DNA of 64,000 nt from Clostridium sp. 'White wine YQ' (lineage in GTDB: Bacteria; Bacillota; Clostridia; Clostridiales; Clostridiaceae), in contig NZ_JAQYUU010000001.1 of NCBI RefSeq assembly GCF_028728205.1, forward strand, positions 1,844,082-1,908,081. Reading direction: 5' to 3'. Of the stretch, positions 52,098 through 62,352 are shown piece after piece (position 1 is the first letter of the stretch; each line of letters starts with the position of its first letter). The notes beneath the pieces were generated by a model, which was given only the letters and a program-made list of their open reading frames with translations, ran no database searches and was not told the DNA's origin. Both the position numbers and the translations under genes were made by a program.

Positions 52098-52985
52098 CTA
52101 CATGAAATTATTTAATATTCTAATCTGAACTATTAGAAATGTTAATGCAATTGCTAAAGATATATAAATATATTTGTATGCTGATTTCTTATCATATTTT
52201 GCATGAAAATATGATGCATAATACATACATACAAGAATTATCATATTCAATACCCCATATGACATTTGCTTAAATGCAAAATTTTTGCCTGTCCCCTGTA
52301 CTAATGGGTAGAAATTCGAATCAAAACTTAATGGCATTTGTACAGGAAGTTTATTGCTAAGATATAAAAGAAATGGTACTAAGATCATAACAATAATTAT
52401 TATTGTAACTAATATAAACGGAATAAATACCTTTTTATCTTTATAAATTTCAGTATGTTTATTCTTATTGATTTTGAATGTTTTAAATTCTTTTCCTTTT
52501 TCTTTAAGCGCATCAATAAACTCATTAGCTTCAATTGGTGATATCGCATATGACATGCTATTTGTATGAATGTATACAAGCTCATTGCTTGATGTTGCAA
52601 ACATATGTGTTACACCTACATTTTCAATTACATATCTTCCAAAAGCATATCTGAATCTTCCAAAGCCTGTTAACTTAAAGCCTTTTATAGCTCCCGAAGC
52701 TGTATAATATCCATCTACCGAATCAAAATCTATATTAATCTTTCTTATACCAAATAAAGAATTGATAACAATCCCTTTTTCATTTATAAAATATTTCAAT
52801 GTACTTATTAATAAAATATAATATAAACAATATATATCAAACATTCCTACTAATACTTTAAATAAATTTATCTCTACGTACGAATCCACAAATTTAGATA
52901 TTAAAAATAATGCAGCATTTGCTAGTACTAAATACATAAATATTTCAAGTATAACTATACTTTTTTTAGGTTTAAATTCCTTCAT
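52098..52985 (-). CDS. Membrane protein with bacterial PH-like domain
   Basis: A 295-residue protein with two N-terminal TM helices (about 12-60), a beta-rich soluble region (about 70-165: GIVINSLFGIRKINIDFDSVDGYYTASGAIKGFKLTGFGRFRYAFGRY) matching bacterial PH_10-type domains, then three further TM helices. Function unknown. ATG 52985 follows GAGGTG by 6 bases; the longer frame starts without such a site. It sits 12 bases before trmK on the same strand. Confidence 0.78.
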   Translation of the reverse strand: MKEFKPKKSIVILEIFMYLVLANAALFLISKFVDSYVEINLFKVLVGMFDIYCLYYILLISTLKYFINEKGIVINSLFGIRKINIDFDSVDGYYTASGAIKGFKLTGFGRFRYAFGRYVIENVGVTHMFATSSNELVYIHTNSMSYAISPIEANEFIDALKEKGKEFKTFKINKNKHTEIYKDKKVFIPFILVTIIIIVMILVPFLLYLSNKLPVQMPLSFDSNFYPLVQGTGKNFAFKQMSYGVLNMIILVCMYYASYFHAKYDKKSAYKYIYISLAIALTFLIVQIRILNNFM

Positions 52986-53079
52986 GAAAATCACCTCAAA
53001 GTTCATTATAACACAGTATTATAAAAAAATCTTATAAAATGCCTTCTCCAGTAAATATTTTCCATATATCACAGAAAAA

Positions 53080-53102
53080 ATTAGCACCCTTAAGGTGCTA
53101 AT
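53080..53102 (-). terminator. Terminator of the dnaG-rpoD operon
   Basis: An 8-9 bp stem TTAGCACC/GGTGCTAA with a T-run on the reverse strand, past the rpoD stop. Confidence 0.85.
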
Positions 53103-53106
53103 TTGA

Positions 53107-54219
53107 TTAATCCAAATAATCTTTTAATTTTTTACTTCTGCTTGGATGTCTTAATTTTCTAAGAGCTTTAGCTTCAATTTGTCTAATTCTTTCTCTTGTT
53201 ACGTTAAATTCCTTACCAACTTCTTCAAGTGTTCTTGCTCTTCCATCATCTAAACCAAATCTAAGTCTTAACACCTTTTCTTCTCTAGGGGTTAAGGTAT
53301 CTAAAACATTAATTAATTGCTCTTTGAGCATTGTAAATGCTGCTTGCTCAGCTGGTGCTGGAGCATCATCATCTGGAATAAAGTCTCCTAAGTGAGAATC
53401 TTCTTCTTCTCCTATTGGAGTTTCTAAGGAAACTGGTTCTTGAGCAATTTTTTGTATCTCTCTAACCTTTTCTACTGGTAAATCCATAACTTTTGAGATT
53501 TCCTCTGGGAAAGGATCTCTTCCTAATTCTTGTAGCAATTGTCTTTGAACTCTTATTAATTTATTAATTGTTTCAACCATATGAACTGGTATTCTAATTG
53601 TTCTTGCTTGGTCAGCTATAGCTCTAGTAATCGCCTGTCTTATCCACCATGTTGCATATGTTGAAAATTTAAATCCTTTTGTAAAATCGAATTTTTCAAC
53701 AGCTTTGATTAATCCTAAATTTCCTTCTTGAATAAGGTCTAGGAATAACATTCCTCTTCCAACATATCTTTTTGCTATAGAAACAACCAGTCTCAAGTTA
53801 GCTTCTGCAAGTTTCTTCTTAGCATAAGGATCCCCGTTCTCTATTCTTTGTGCTAAAACTATTTCTTCTTCTGAGGATAATAGCGGAACTTTACCTATTT
53901 CTTTTAAATACATTCTAACTGGATCATCAATTGCAATACCTTCTGGAATTGTAAGTTCTAAATCCTCTTCAATTTCAGTCTCCCCAATATCACCCATTAC
54001 CTCGATACTCATAGACTCTAATACTTCATATATTTTTTCTATTTGCTCTGGACTTAAATCTATCTCGTCTAACTCATCCATAATTTCTTTATAAGTAAGG
54101 GTTCCATTTTTCTTCCCTTTTTCTATAAGTTTTTTAACAACCGTCATTCTAGCACTTTTATCTTTTAATTCCACACCTTTATCTTGTTTTCCCACTACTT
54201 TCGTTACTTTTTCAGTCAT
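53107..54219 (-). CDS. rpoD: RNA polymerase primary sigma factor (sigma-70/SigA)
   Basis: The housekeeping sigma factor, 370 residues. Regions are clear: 1.2 ([19 protein letters not shown]), 2.3/2.4 ([52 protein letters not shown]), 3 and 4.2 ([41 protein letters not shown]). Region 1.1 is short, as in Firmicute SigA. It lies 26 bases after dnaG, the usual macromolecular-synthesis order. GGAGGTAA before ATG. Confidence 0.97.
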   Translation of the reverse strand: MTEKVTKVVGKQDKGVELKDKSARMTVVKKLIEKGKKNGTLTYKEIMDELDEIDLSPEQIEKIYEVLESMSIEVMGDIGETEIEEDLELTIPEGIAIDDPVRMYLKEIGKVPLLSSEEEIVLAQRIENGDPYAKKKLAEANLRLVVSIAKRYVGRGMLFLDLIQEGNLGLIKAVEKFDFTKGFKFSTYATWWIRQAITRAIADQARTIRIPVHMVETINKLIRVQRQLLQELGRDPFPEEISKVMDLPVEKVREIQKIAQEPVSLETPIGEEEDSHLGDFIPDDDAPAPAEQAAFTMLKEQLINVLDTLTPREEKVLRLRFGLDDGRARTLEEVGKEFNVTRERIRQIEAKALRKLRHPSRSKKLKDYLD

Positions 54220-54245
54220 TTATTTACCTCCTTCCGCTATCTCCA

Positions 54246-56024
54246 CTAACCTCTTTTTAATCTTTTGAGTTCTATATCTATAACTTTTAACTCTTTTGCT
54301 AAGCTAATTGTTTCCTCAAACACACCTTTATCTTCACTTTCCTTTAGACTTCTTTTTACATCTTCTTTTCTTCTATCCAGTCTATGTTTTCTTATGTTGT
54401 ATATATAATCTTTTATAGATGTTTCCATATTCTCATCAAAGATATCCATTTCTTTAATCTCTATCCATTCCTTCTGAGCATCTACTGTTTTACAATTATT
54501 TTCAACATAGCTTTCTAACCCATTCTTCTTTTCAGTCTTTGCAATTACTATTAATCCATATATTTCCCTATGAGCTTTTAGGATTAATTCACTCTCAGTA
54601 ATTTTCTCAAGGATAAAGTTGAAATATTCATCCTTAAGCATTAATTTAAGCAATGCTCTTTCACCTTTTAAATATGCAGGCTCTATATATGATTTTGTTC
54701 CATTTTCTTCCTTATTATTCATAGAATACTCTTCTTTTTGGAATTTCGTCATATTATCAGAAAGTTGGTCATATAACGCCTGTTCTCTTATACCTGTTTC
54801 TTCAGATATTTTTTTTACATACACATCTTTTTCTACTGGATTTAATTCTGCTAAAATCTCCGTAACTCTTTGACTATACAGTATTACATCTTCATTATTT
54901 GAAAAATTAATTCCTTCCTTTACCTTTTTAAGCCTATACTCAATTAGAGGTAGTGCTCCTTCAATTAAATTCATAAAGGATTCTTTTCCATTACTTCTAA
55001 TATATTCATCAGGATCTTTACCTTGCGGCACTGTTAATACTCTTACATCGAAGCCTGCATTTTTTAATATCTCTAATCCTCTTAATGTAGCATTCTGACC
55101 TGCTAAATCAGCATCATAAGATATTATTACTTTATCTGCATATCTTTTCATTAATCTAGCCTGATTTATCGTAAGAGCCGTTCCTAATGAGGCTACTGCA
55201 TTTTTGATACCATGTTGATGCAAAGAAATACAATCCATATATCCCTCAACTATTACAAAGTATCTTTCTGGCAGACCATCTTTTATTGCAAAATTTAGTC
55301 CATAAAGATTTGTTCCCTTTGAGAAAATAAGACTATCTGGAGAATTTAAATACTTTGGCTTAGAATCATCTAGTACTCTTCCACCAAATCCAATAATTCG
55401 CCCCCTAAAATCAAAAACTGGGAACATCACTCTGTTTCTAAACCTATCATAATAGTTGCCTGTTTTTTCTGACTTAATGATAAGTCCTAATGATTCTAAA
55501 ATCTCTTCTTTGTAACCTTTTCTTTTTAAGAAATTCATTAAATTATTCCATTGATTTTTGGAAAATCCTAACCCAAAACTTCTTATAGTCTTAATTGATA
55601 AACCTCTGTTTTGAAAATAGCTCATGGCCTCTTTATCATTAAAGAGATTAGAAAAATAGAATCTAGCTGCCTCTGTATTTATCTTATACATTAATTCTTT
55701 TTTACTTGCAGCTGCACTATTCTCTTTATTTTCTAAATTCAGAGGAATGTTAGCTCTATCGGCCAGAATTTTTAATGCTTCAATAAAGTCTAACTTTCTG
55801 CTTTTCATTACAAATGTAATAACATTGCCTGCTTCTCCACAACCAAAGCATTTATAAATTTGTTTATCCTGTGATACAGAAAAGCTGGGGGATTTTTCAC
55901 TATGAAATGGACATAATCCCGTGTAATTTCTACCAGATCTCTTAAGCCTTACAGTTTCTGAAATGATATCAACAATATCATTCTCTTCCTTGATTCTCTC
56001 AATGAGTGATTCTTGAATCTGCAA
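54246..56024 (-). CDS. dnaG: DNA primase
   Basis: Makes RNA primers for replication. 592 residues: CHC2 zinc finger CPFHSEKSPSFSVSQDKQIYKCFGCGEAG (38-66), RNA-polymerase core with TOPRIM (VIVEGYMDC and YDADLAGQNAT, about 258-320), and a C-terminal helicase-interaction region. TTG start with GGAGGGG 6 bases upstream. The ribosome binding site and the TTG lie in the two arms of one hairpin (see 56022-56039), which should damp translation. Confidence 0.96.
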   Translation of the reverse strand: MQIQESLIERIKEENDIVDIISETVRLKRSGRNYTGLCPFHSEKSPSFSVSQDKQIYKCFGCGEAGNVITFVMKSRKLDFIEALKILADRANIPLNLENKENSAAASKKELMYKINTEAARFYFSNLFNDKEAMSYFQNRGLSIKTIRSFGLGFSKNQWNNLMNFLKRKGYKEEILESLGLIIKSEKTGNYYDRFRNRVMFPVFDFRGRIIGFGGRVLDDSKPKYLNSPDSLIFSKGTNLYGLNFAIKDGLPERYFVIVEGYMDCISLHQHGIKNAVASLGTALTINQARLMKRYADKVIISYDADLAGQNATLRGLEILKNAGFDVRVLTVPQGKDPDEYIRSNGKESFMNLIEGALPLIEYRLKKVKEGINFSNNEDVILYSQRVTEILAELNPVEKDVYVKKISEETGIREQALYDQLSDNMTKFQKEEYSMNNKEENGTKSYIEPAYLKGERALLKLMLKDEYFNFILEKITESELILKAHREIYGLIVIAKTEKKNGLESYVENNCKTVDAQKEWIEIKEMDIFDENMETSIKDYIYNIRKHRLDRRKEDVKRSLKESEDKGVFEETISLAKELKVIDIELKRLKRG

Positions 56025-56039
56025 GGAGTTCCCCTCCTT
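56022..56039 (-). promoter_or_regulatory. Hairpin burying the dnaG ribosome binding site and TTG start
   Basis: AAGGAG (56039-56034), carrying the ribosome binding site, pairs perfectly with CTCCTT (56028-56023) across a 5-base loop. The TTG start codon (56024-56022) overlaps the second arm. This would hold translation of primase low unless opened by a ribosome or factor. Confidence 0.55.
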
Positions 56040-56130
56040 ACTATTAATTTTTTCAACAATTTACTTTATATTCGACAAAAAAATATTAATTCCTTCATAA
56101 AAAATTTTTTTTTATTATTTTTTAAAAATT

Positions 56131-56161
56131 TTACTGAAATATAATTAAAATATTCCAGTAA
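56131..56161 (-). terminator. Possible terminator between dgt and dnaG
   Basis: Stem TTACTGGAATAT/ATATTTCAGTAA (one mismatch), followed on the reverse strand by AATTTTTAAAAA. It may separate dgt from the dnaG-rpoD operon or act as an attenuator. Confidence 0.6.
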
Positions 56162-56228
56162 TATTTATTAACTTTATAGCGACAACACTTATTTTACCAA
56201 TAATTCTATAGTATTATTCCTAATTTTT

Positions 56229-57257
56229 TTAGTAAATTACAAACTTTGGAACATAAATGTTATTAAACAAATTTAAGCAGTAATCATCACTCATTCCAGC
56301 AATATAATCTGCAACTCCTCTATGAAGTCCTTCTTCCTCAGCTATATCCCTATAAATTTCCGGCATTTCATTAGGATTTTTATAGTAATGATTAATTACA
56401 TGCTCTAATACAAACTTAGCTTTATTTCTTTCTACTTTTAACACATCACCTAAATATACATTTTGAAACATAAACTTCCTAAGTTCTGCCATAGCTGATC
56501 CTATCTCTTCACTTAAGCTCACTTTAACTATTCCTTTTGATATATTATCTAATGTGTTATTGATACAATCATTAACTAAAGTTTCTATTCTTTGACCATG
56601 ACAATCCCCAAGAACTTTTATCAATTCTTTAGGCAGCATATCTTCAGTTAATAAACCCGCCCTGATTGAATCATCTATATCATGATTTATGTAAGCAATT
56701 TTATCACTATATTTAAGCACCTGTCCCTCTAATGTCTTAGCATCAGCTCTTCCATTTGAGAAGCCACTATGATGTAAAATTCCATCTAATACTTCTTCTG
56801 TAAGATTCAATCCTTCACCATTCTTCTCTAATCTCTCAACAACTCTAACACTTTGTTCATTGTGTCTAAATCCACCGGGCAAAAACTTAGCTAACACCTC
56901 TTCTCCATTATGTGCAAATGCTACATGCCCTAGATCATGTCCTAGTGTCATTGCTTCAACTAGAGTCTCATTTAATCCTATACCCGCTGCTATTGTTCTC
57001 CCAATTTGTGAAACCTCTAGCGTATGAGTAAGTCTTGTTCTATAGTGGTCTCCAAAAGTTTTAATATATACTTGTGTTTTATGCTTAAGTCTTCTAAATG
57101 ATTTTGAATGTAGTATTCTATCCCTATCTATCATGTAATCAGTTCTAGTTAAATCTTTTTCTTCTTGAATTTTTCTTCCCTTTGTATTTTTGGAGAAGGA
57201 GGCTTCATTTATTAGAGTCAACTCTTCATTTCTTTCTATTTTTTCTCTTATATTCAT
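56229..57257 (-). CDS. dgt: dGTP triphosphohydrolase-like HD protein
   Basis: A 342-residue member of the dNTPase (SAMHD1-like) family that removes triphosphate from dGTP or other dNTPs. HD motifs: [12 protein letters not shown] (His), [15 protein letters not shown] (His-Asp), and [16 protein letters not shown] (Asp). ATG 57257 follows AGAGGTG by 6 bases; a GTG 9 bases upstream falls inside that site. The position upstream of dnaG-rpoD is usual for clostridia. Confidence 0.92.
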   Translation of the reverse strand: MNIREKIERNEELTLINEASFSKNTKGRKIQEEKDLTRTDYMIDRDRILHSKSFRRLKHKTQVYIKTFGDHYRTRLTHTLEVSQIGRTIAAGIGLNETLVEAMTLGHDLGHVAFAHNGEEVLAKFLPGGFRHNEQSVRVVERLEKNGEGLNLTEEVLDGILHHSGFSNGRADAKTLEGQVLKYSDKIAYINHDIDDSIRAGLLTEDMLPKELIKVLGDCHGQRIETLVNDCINNTLDNISKGIVKVSLSEEIGSAMAELRKFMFQNVYLGDVLKVERNKAKFVLEHVINHYYKNPNEMPEIYRDIAEEEGLHRGVADYIAGMSDDYCLNLFNNIYVPKFVIY

Positions 57258-57386
57258 ATAATTCACCTCTTATTAATTTATTCTATATGAAACATTAAAT
57301 TCCTTCATTTTTCTCTTATATATAGTCTATAAAAACAATAATATTTATGTATCTATATGTAAAAATCATATTTCATCTTATACAGT

Positions 57387-57413
57387 AACTCTTAGTTGAA
57401 ACGTCTAAGAGTT
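57387..57413. promoter_or_regulatory. Hairpin/dyad in the dgt / cotS divergent region
   Basis: A 9-bp perfect inverted repeat AACTCTTAG (57387-57395) with CTAAGAGTT (57405-57413), without T-run on either side. It may be an operator or a leader hairpin of one of the two divergent genes. Confidence 0.45.
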
Positions 57414-57542
57414 GAAATTACATGCAAATTATTTAATGCATTATATATCTCCTTTTATTATATTTTAATTAATTATTATTAGAATAATTTTAAAAACCAA
57501 CTAATATCTTATAAATATAAGCATTTAATAAGGAGAGGTTTT

Positions 57543-58607
57543 ATGCCAAAGGAAGCTCTTAAGAAACAGGCTCAACTCTTAAGTGTAGAAGAAATAAAAG
57601 ATAATATCTTGTCTCACTATAATATATATAATTGTGAAGTTACCCCAGTCAAATTTAAAGATACTGAAAAGCAACGTGCAGTTTTTAAAATAACCACTGA
57701 ACATGGAGATTTTTGTTTAAAAAAGGTTTATTATAATGAAATGGATTTACTATATGTTTATTCTGCTATCGAGTGGTATAGTAAAAAAGGAGTTATCGTT
57801 CCGAAGCTTTTACCAACTAATTCAAAAGGTAGATACGTTATTTATAAAGGAATGATTTTCATATTGACACCTTGGCTTACTGGAGAGAAATGTGATTTTG
57901 ATAACCTAGAACAAATTATACTATCTATTCAGAATTTAGCTTTAATGCATAATTGCGGCAAAAACTTTGTTCCTATTATTGGCTCAAGCATAAGAAAAGG
58001 TTTTGATAATTATTACATATCTATTCAAAAGCACTTTTCTGATTTGATAAAATGTTCAAACTCTGCATTTAATTATAAAGATAAATTTTCAAAAGTATTC
58101 TTAATACATTTTGATGATAACCTTATGTTAGCTAAAAAATCCTTAGAGATATTATCCTCAGTGAATAATAATAATTTAACTGTTTCTCTATGTCATGGTG
58201 ATTATGTAAACAAAAATATACTTATCTCTGAAGATAAAGTTGTCAAGGTAATTGATTTTGATAAATGTAAATACGATTATGTTGCAAAAGATCTATCCTA
58301 CTTTTTAAGGAGACTTCTTAAAAGAAATAACACAAAATGGGATTTAGAACTAGCCATATCTTGTCTCAATAATTATATTTCAGTTAATCCATTAACAAAA
58401 GATGACATTAAGTACATTCTAGCTTATTTAATATTCCCTCAAAAGTATTGGAAGTTATCTAGAGATTACTATAAGAATATAAAGAAATGCAATAAAAACT
58501 CTTTTATGACGTTACTTTTAAAAGTTGTAAATAAAACCGAATATCAAGTTAACTTTTCAAACTCAATTATATCTGCTATGAATAAATATTATAACCTAGA
58601 AATTTAA
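57543..58607 (+). CDS. CotS-family spore coat kinase-like protein
   Basis: A 354-residue protein of the CotS/YutH/YsxE group: aminoglycoside-phosphotransferase-like fold with CHGDYVNKNILI (catalytic loop, HGD) and KVIDFDKCKYDYVAKDL (DFG-like). It is probably made in the mother cell during sporulation and placed on the coat; kinase activity is not established for most members. GGAGAGG before ATG. A candidate sporulation sigma promoter is not clear by eye. Confidence 0.9.
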   Translation: MPKEALKKQAQLLSVEEIKDNILSHYNIYNCEVTPVKFKDTEKQRAVFKITTEHGDFCLKKVYYNEMDLLYVYSAIEWYSKKGVIVPKLLPTNSKGRYVIYKGMIFILTPWLTGEKCDFDNLEQIILSIQNLALMHNCGKNFVPIIGSSIRKGFDNYYISIQKHFSDLIKCSNSAFNYKDKFSKVFLIHFDDNLMLAKKSLEILSSVNNNNLTVSLCHGDYVNKNILISEDKVVKVIDFDKCKYDYVAKDLSYFLRRLLKRNNTKWDLELAISCLNNYISVNPLTKDDIKYILAYLIFPQKYWKLSRDYYKNIKKCNKNSFMTLLLKVVNKTEYQVNFSNSIISAMNKYYNLEI

Positions 58608-58636
58608 AGGCTTCAAGAATTAATCTTGAAGCCTTT
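58606..58636. terminator. Bidirectional terminator, cotS-like / ppdK
   Basis: A 13-bp stem AAAGGCTTCAAGA with its complement between convergent genes. Confidence 0.88.
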
Positions 58637-58649
58637 TATTTATTACATA

Positions 58650-61280
58650 TTATCTTTTATTTTTAACTTGTGCTTGAGCTGCTGCAAGTCTAGCTAAAGG
58701 TACTCTAAATGGTGAACAACTTACATAATCTAATCCAAGATCATGACAGAATTCAACTGATGATGGATCTCCACCATGTTCTCCACATATACCAAGCTTA
58801 ATGTCTGGTCTAGTTGCTCTTCCTTTTTCAACTGCTATTCTTACTAAGCTTCCAACTCCAGTTTGGTCAAGTTTAGCAAATGGATCTGATTCATATATTT
58901 TCTTTTCATAGTATGCATTTAAGAATTTAGCTGCATCATCTCTTGAGAAACCAAATGTCATTTGAGTTAAATCATTTGTTCCAAATGAGAAGAATTCAGC
59001 TTCCTTAGCTATTTCATCAGCAGTAATAGCTGCTCTTGGTATTTCTATCATAGTTCCTACTTTATATTTAAGTTCTACATTCTTTTCTGCAAGAACTTGC
59101 TCTATTGTATGAACTACTACATCTTTAACATACTTAAGTTCTTTAACTTCTCCAACTAATGGAATCATGATTTCTGGAACAACATCATAACCTTTTTTGT
59201 TCTTAACTTCAATTGCAGCTTCAATAACTGCTCTTGTTTGCATTTCAGCAATTTCTGGATATGATACTGCAAGACGACATCCTCTGTGACCCATCATTGG
59301 ATTGAATTCATGTAAGCTTTCTACAGTAGCTTTTAATTCTTCAAAAGTTAACCCCATTTCATTAGCTAATGCTTTTATATCTTCATCAGCATGTGGAAGG
59401 AATTCATGTAGTGGTGGATCTAAGAATCTGATTGTTGCAGGTCTTCCTTCTAATGCTTCATAGATTCCAACGAAATCTTCTCTTTGCATTGGAAGTAATT
59501 TTTCAAGAGCTTTTCTTCTTTGTTCTTCAGTCTTAGCAACGATCATTTCTCTTACAGCCATTATTCTATCTTCAGCAAAGAACATATGCTCAGTTCTGCA
59601 TAATCCTACACCTTCTGCTCCAAATTCAACTGCTTGCTTTGTATCTCTTGGAGTATCAGCGTTAGTTCTTACTTTTAATTTTCTTATTTCATCTGCCCAT
59701 CCCATAAATGTTGCGAAGTATCCAGATATTTCTGGTGCTACTGTCTTTAAAGCTGTTGGATAGATGTTTCCTGTTGATCCATCTATAGAAATCCAATCTT
59801 CTGAAGTTAATACCTTTCCTTCTACTTCTACTGTTCTAGCTGCTTCATTTACCTTAAGAGCTCCGCAACCAGCAACACAGCAAGTTCCCATTCCTCTAGC
59901 AACAACTGCTGCATGAGAAGTCATACCGCCTCTTACAGTAAGTATACCTTCTGCTGCAATCATACCTTCTATGTCTTCTGGTGAAGTTTCTAATCTAACT
60001 AATACTACTTTTTCACCTTTTTCAGCTCTTTCCTTAGCTTCTTCTGCAGTAAATGCTATTTTACCACAAGCTGCTCCTGGAGATGCTGGTAATCCCTTAG
60101 CTATTGCATCAGTACTTTTAAGTTCTTTTTCATCAAAGTTAGGATGAAGTAATGAATCTAATTGTTTTGGTTCAACTTTTAGAATTGCTTCTTCCTTAGA
60201 TAGAACACCTTCTTCAACTAAATCAACAGCAATCTTTAATGCCGCTTGAGCAGTTCTCTTACCGTTTCTAGTTTGTAAGAAGTATAGTTTTCCTTCTTCT
60301 ATAGTAAACTCCATATCTTGCATATCTCTATAGTGATCTTCTAATGTATTTACTATATTCTCAAATTGAGTGTATATTTCAGCATTTTGATCATTTAATT
60401 CTGATATTGGACGAGGTGTTCTAATACCTGCAACAACGTCTTCACCTTGAGCATTCATTAGATATTCTCCATAAATTAGATTTTCACCAGTTGAAGGGTT
60501 TCTTGAGAATGCAACTCCAGTACCTGATGTTTCTCCTTTATTACCAAATACCATTTCTTGAACGTTTACAGCTGTTCCCCAAGCACTAGGAATATCATTC
60601 AATCTTCTATAAACTATTGCTCTAGGATTATCCCAAGATCTAAATACTGCTGTAACAGCTTCAATTAATTGAGCCTTTGGTTCTTGAGGGAAATCTGTTC
60701 CCTTTTCCTTTTTATATAAAGCCTTATATCTCTTAACTAATTCCTTTAGATTTTCTGCTGTTAATTCTGTATCATAATGAACATTATTTTCTTCTTTCAT
60801 TTCATCTATAAGATCTTCGAACATTCTCTTTTCTACACCCATAACAACATCAGAGAACATTTGAATAAATCTTCTATATGAATCATATGCAAATCTAACA
60901 TTGTTTGTTAGTTTAGCCATAGTTTCAACAGTTTCATCATTTAATCCAAGATTTAGGATTGTATCCATCATACCTGGCATTGATGCTCTTGCTCCAGATC
61001 TTACTGAAACTAATAGAGGGTTATCAATACTTCCGAATTCTTTGCCAGATATTTTTTCAAGTTCATTCATTTTTTCTTCTATTTGATCAATAACTTCTTT
61101 AGCTATAACTCTTCCATCTTCATAATATTTGTTACAAGCTTCAGTTGTTACTGTAAAACCTTGTGGTACAGGTATTCCTATTTTGGTCATTTCAGCTAAA
61201 TTAGCCCCTTTACCACCTAAAAGGTTTTTCATTGATGCGTCACCTTCACTAAAAAGGTATACGTACTTATTTTTCTCCAT
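58650..61280 (-). CDS. ppdK: Pyruvate, phosphate dikinase
   Basis: Interconverts pyruvate + ATP + phosphate and phosphoenolpyruvate + AMP + PPi. 876 residues: ATP-grasp nucleotide domain (GGKGANLAEMTKIGIPVPQGFT, SVRSGARASMPGMMDTILNLG), swivelling His domain with GGMTSHAAVVARGMG (catalytic His), and C-terminal TIM barrel ending in GICGEHGGDPSSVEFCHDLGLDYVSCSPFRVP. ATG 61280 lies after CGGAGGAATATTGAG; a longer frame starting at 61337 is unlikely. Close to a CcpN-like regulator gene. Confidence 0.97.
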   Translation of the reverse strand: MEKNKYVYLFSEGDASMKNLLGGKGANLAEMTKIGIPVPQGFTVTTEACNKYYEDGRVIAKEVIDQIEEKMNELEKISGKEFGSIDNPLLVSVRSGARASMPGMMDTILNLGLNDETVETMAKLTNNVRFAYDSYRRFIQMFSDVVMGVEKRMFEDLIDEMKEENNVHYDTELTAENLKELVKRYKALYKKEKGTDFPQEPKAQLIEAVTAVFRSWDNPRAIVYRRLNDIPSAWGTAVNVQEMVFGNKGETSGTGVAFSRNPSTGENLIYGEYLMNAQGEDVVAGIRTPRPISELNDQNAEIYTQFENIVNTLEDHYRDMQDMEFTIEEGKLYFLQTRNGKRTAQAALKIAVDLVEEGVLSKEEAILKVEPKQLDSLLHPNFDEKELKSTDAIAKGLPASPGAACGKIAFTAEEAKERAEKGEKVVLVRLETSPEDIEGMIAAEGILTVRGGMTSHAAVVARGMGTCCVAGCGALKVNEAARTVEVEGKVLTSEDWISIDGSTGNIYPTALKTVAPEISGYFATFMGWADEIRKLKVRTNADTPRDTKQAVEFGAEGVGLCRTEHMFFAEDRIMAVREMIVAKTEEQRRKALEKLLPMQREDFVGIYEALEGRPATIRFLDPPLHEFLPHADEDIKALANEMGLTFEELKATVESLHEFNPMMGHRGCRLAVSYPEIAEMQTRAVIEAAIEVKNKKGYDVVPEIMIPLVGEVKELKYVKDVVVHTIEQVLAEKNVELKYKVGTMIEIPRAAITADEIAKEAEFFSFGTNDLTQMTFGFSRDDAAKFLNAYYEKKIYESDPFAKLDQTGVGSLVRIAVEKGRATRPDIKLGICGEHGGDPSSVEFCHDLGLDYVSCSPFRVPLARLAAAQAQVKNKR

Positions 61281-61506
61281 CTCAATATTCCTCCGTTCAA
61301 TACAAAAATTATTGTTATATATACTAACGGGAATCAATTATAGACCCGAAAGTTTCACATTAACTTAAAGGATTCAACTAAAAAATTCAATTAAGTTTAT
61401 ATATGCGATACTTATTAGTTGAGCTTCCCCTTATTTATTTTGTTATTGATACAAATACCCATATTATCTACCATAGTGCTTTTATTCTATAATTAGCTAT
61501 TTGCAG

Positions 61507-62136
61507 TTAGCTATCTCCTAATCTTACAAATAACTTTGTTATGTTTGTTTTAGATACTTTTCCAACTATTCTTATTATGTCTCTACCATCCCTAGTTTCT
61601 TTTTCAATAATAGGTATACTATCAATTTCATGCCCAATTATCTTCTGTGCAATACTAAAGGCAGTATCCTCTGTACTTGCATATATTATGTTAGGCATTC
61701 TAGTCATAATTACCCCAACAGGTACTTTGTGAATATCAGTACCTCCTATTGCAATTTTAAGAAAATCTTTTCTTGAAACCGCACCTGTCAAATTTCCATC
61801 GTTTTCAACAAAAAGAGTTCCAACATCCTTTAAGAAAAGATATACAATAGCATCATAAACCATAGTTTCTTCTGAAACTATAGCTGGCTTAGACATGATA
61901 TCCTTAGCTTTAATGTTGGAAATGTAATCATATACTAGACTTCTTGAAGGATTTGATGAATAAACATATCCTACTTTTGGTCTTGCATCCAATATTCCCA
62001 TCATGGTTAAAACTGATAGGTCTGGTCTTAATGCCGCTCTTGTAAGTCCTAATTTTTCTGCTATTGCCTCTGATGTAATAGGCTGTCCCTCTTTTACTAG
62101 TCTAATTATTTCTTCTTGCCTACTTGAAAATTTCAC
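61507..62136 (-). CDS. CcpN-like HTH/CBS-domain regulator
   Basis: A 209-residue regulator: N-terminal winged helix (FSSRQEEIIRLVKEGQPITSEAIAEKLGLTRAALRPDLSVLTMMG), then two CBS domains (about 75-205: DIMSKPAIVSEETMVYDAIVYLFLKDVGTLFV; VPVGVIMTRMPNIIYASTEDTAFSIAQKIIGHEIDSIPI) that should bind adenine nucleotides. In B. subtilis CcpN represses gluconeogenic genes, and homologues neighbour ppdK in clostridia. GTG 62136 has AGAGGG 6 bases upstream; a longer in-frame ATG at 62199 has no such site. Confidence 0.85.
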   Translation of the reverse strand: MKFSSRQEEIIRLVKEGQPITSEAIAEKLGLTRAALRPDLSVLTMMGILDARPKVGYVYSSNPSRSLVYDYISNIKAKDIMSKPAIVSEETMVYDAIVYLFLKDVGTLFVENDGNLTGAVSRKDFLKIAIGGTDIHKVPVGVIMTRMPNIIYASTEDTAFSIAQKIIGHEIDSIPIIEKETRDGRDIIRIVGKVSKTNITKLFVRLGDS

Positions 62137-62352
62137 AGTAATCCCTCTCTTTTTAGCTTTGGGAATATTCAGACTATTCAAACTTGTGTTGCTATTCACA
62201 TGATTATTATATCATGTATTAATAGTTTTACTATACTAAATTTTCTGAAAAATCAACCAAATTTACTGAATATTCCCTCACCAGTTTATTTTACGTCCAA
62301 TTAATGCTAAATTGCTTTCATTTTCTCCGTTTTAGATAATGGTGTATTTTTT

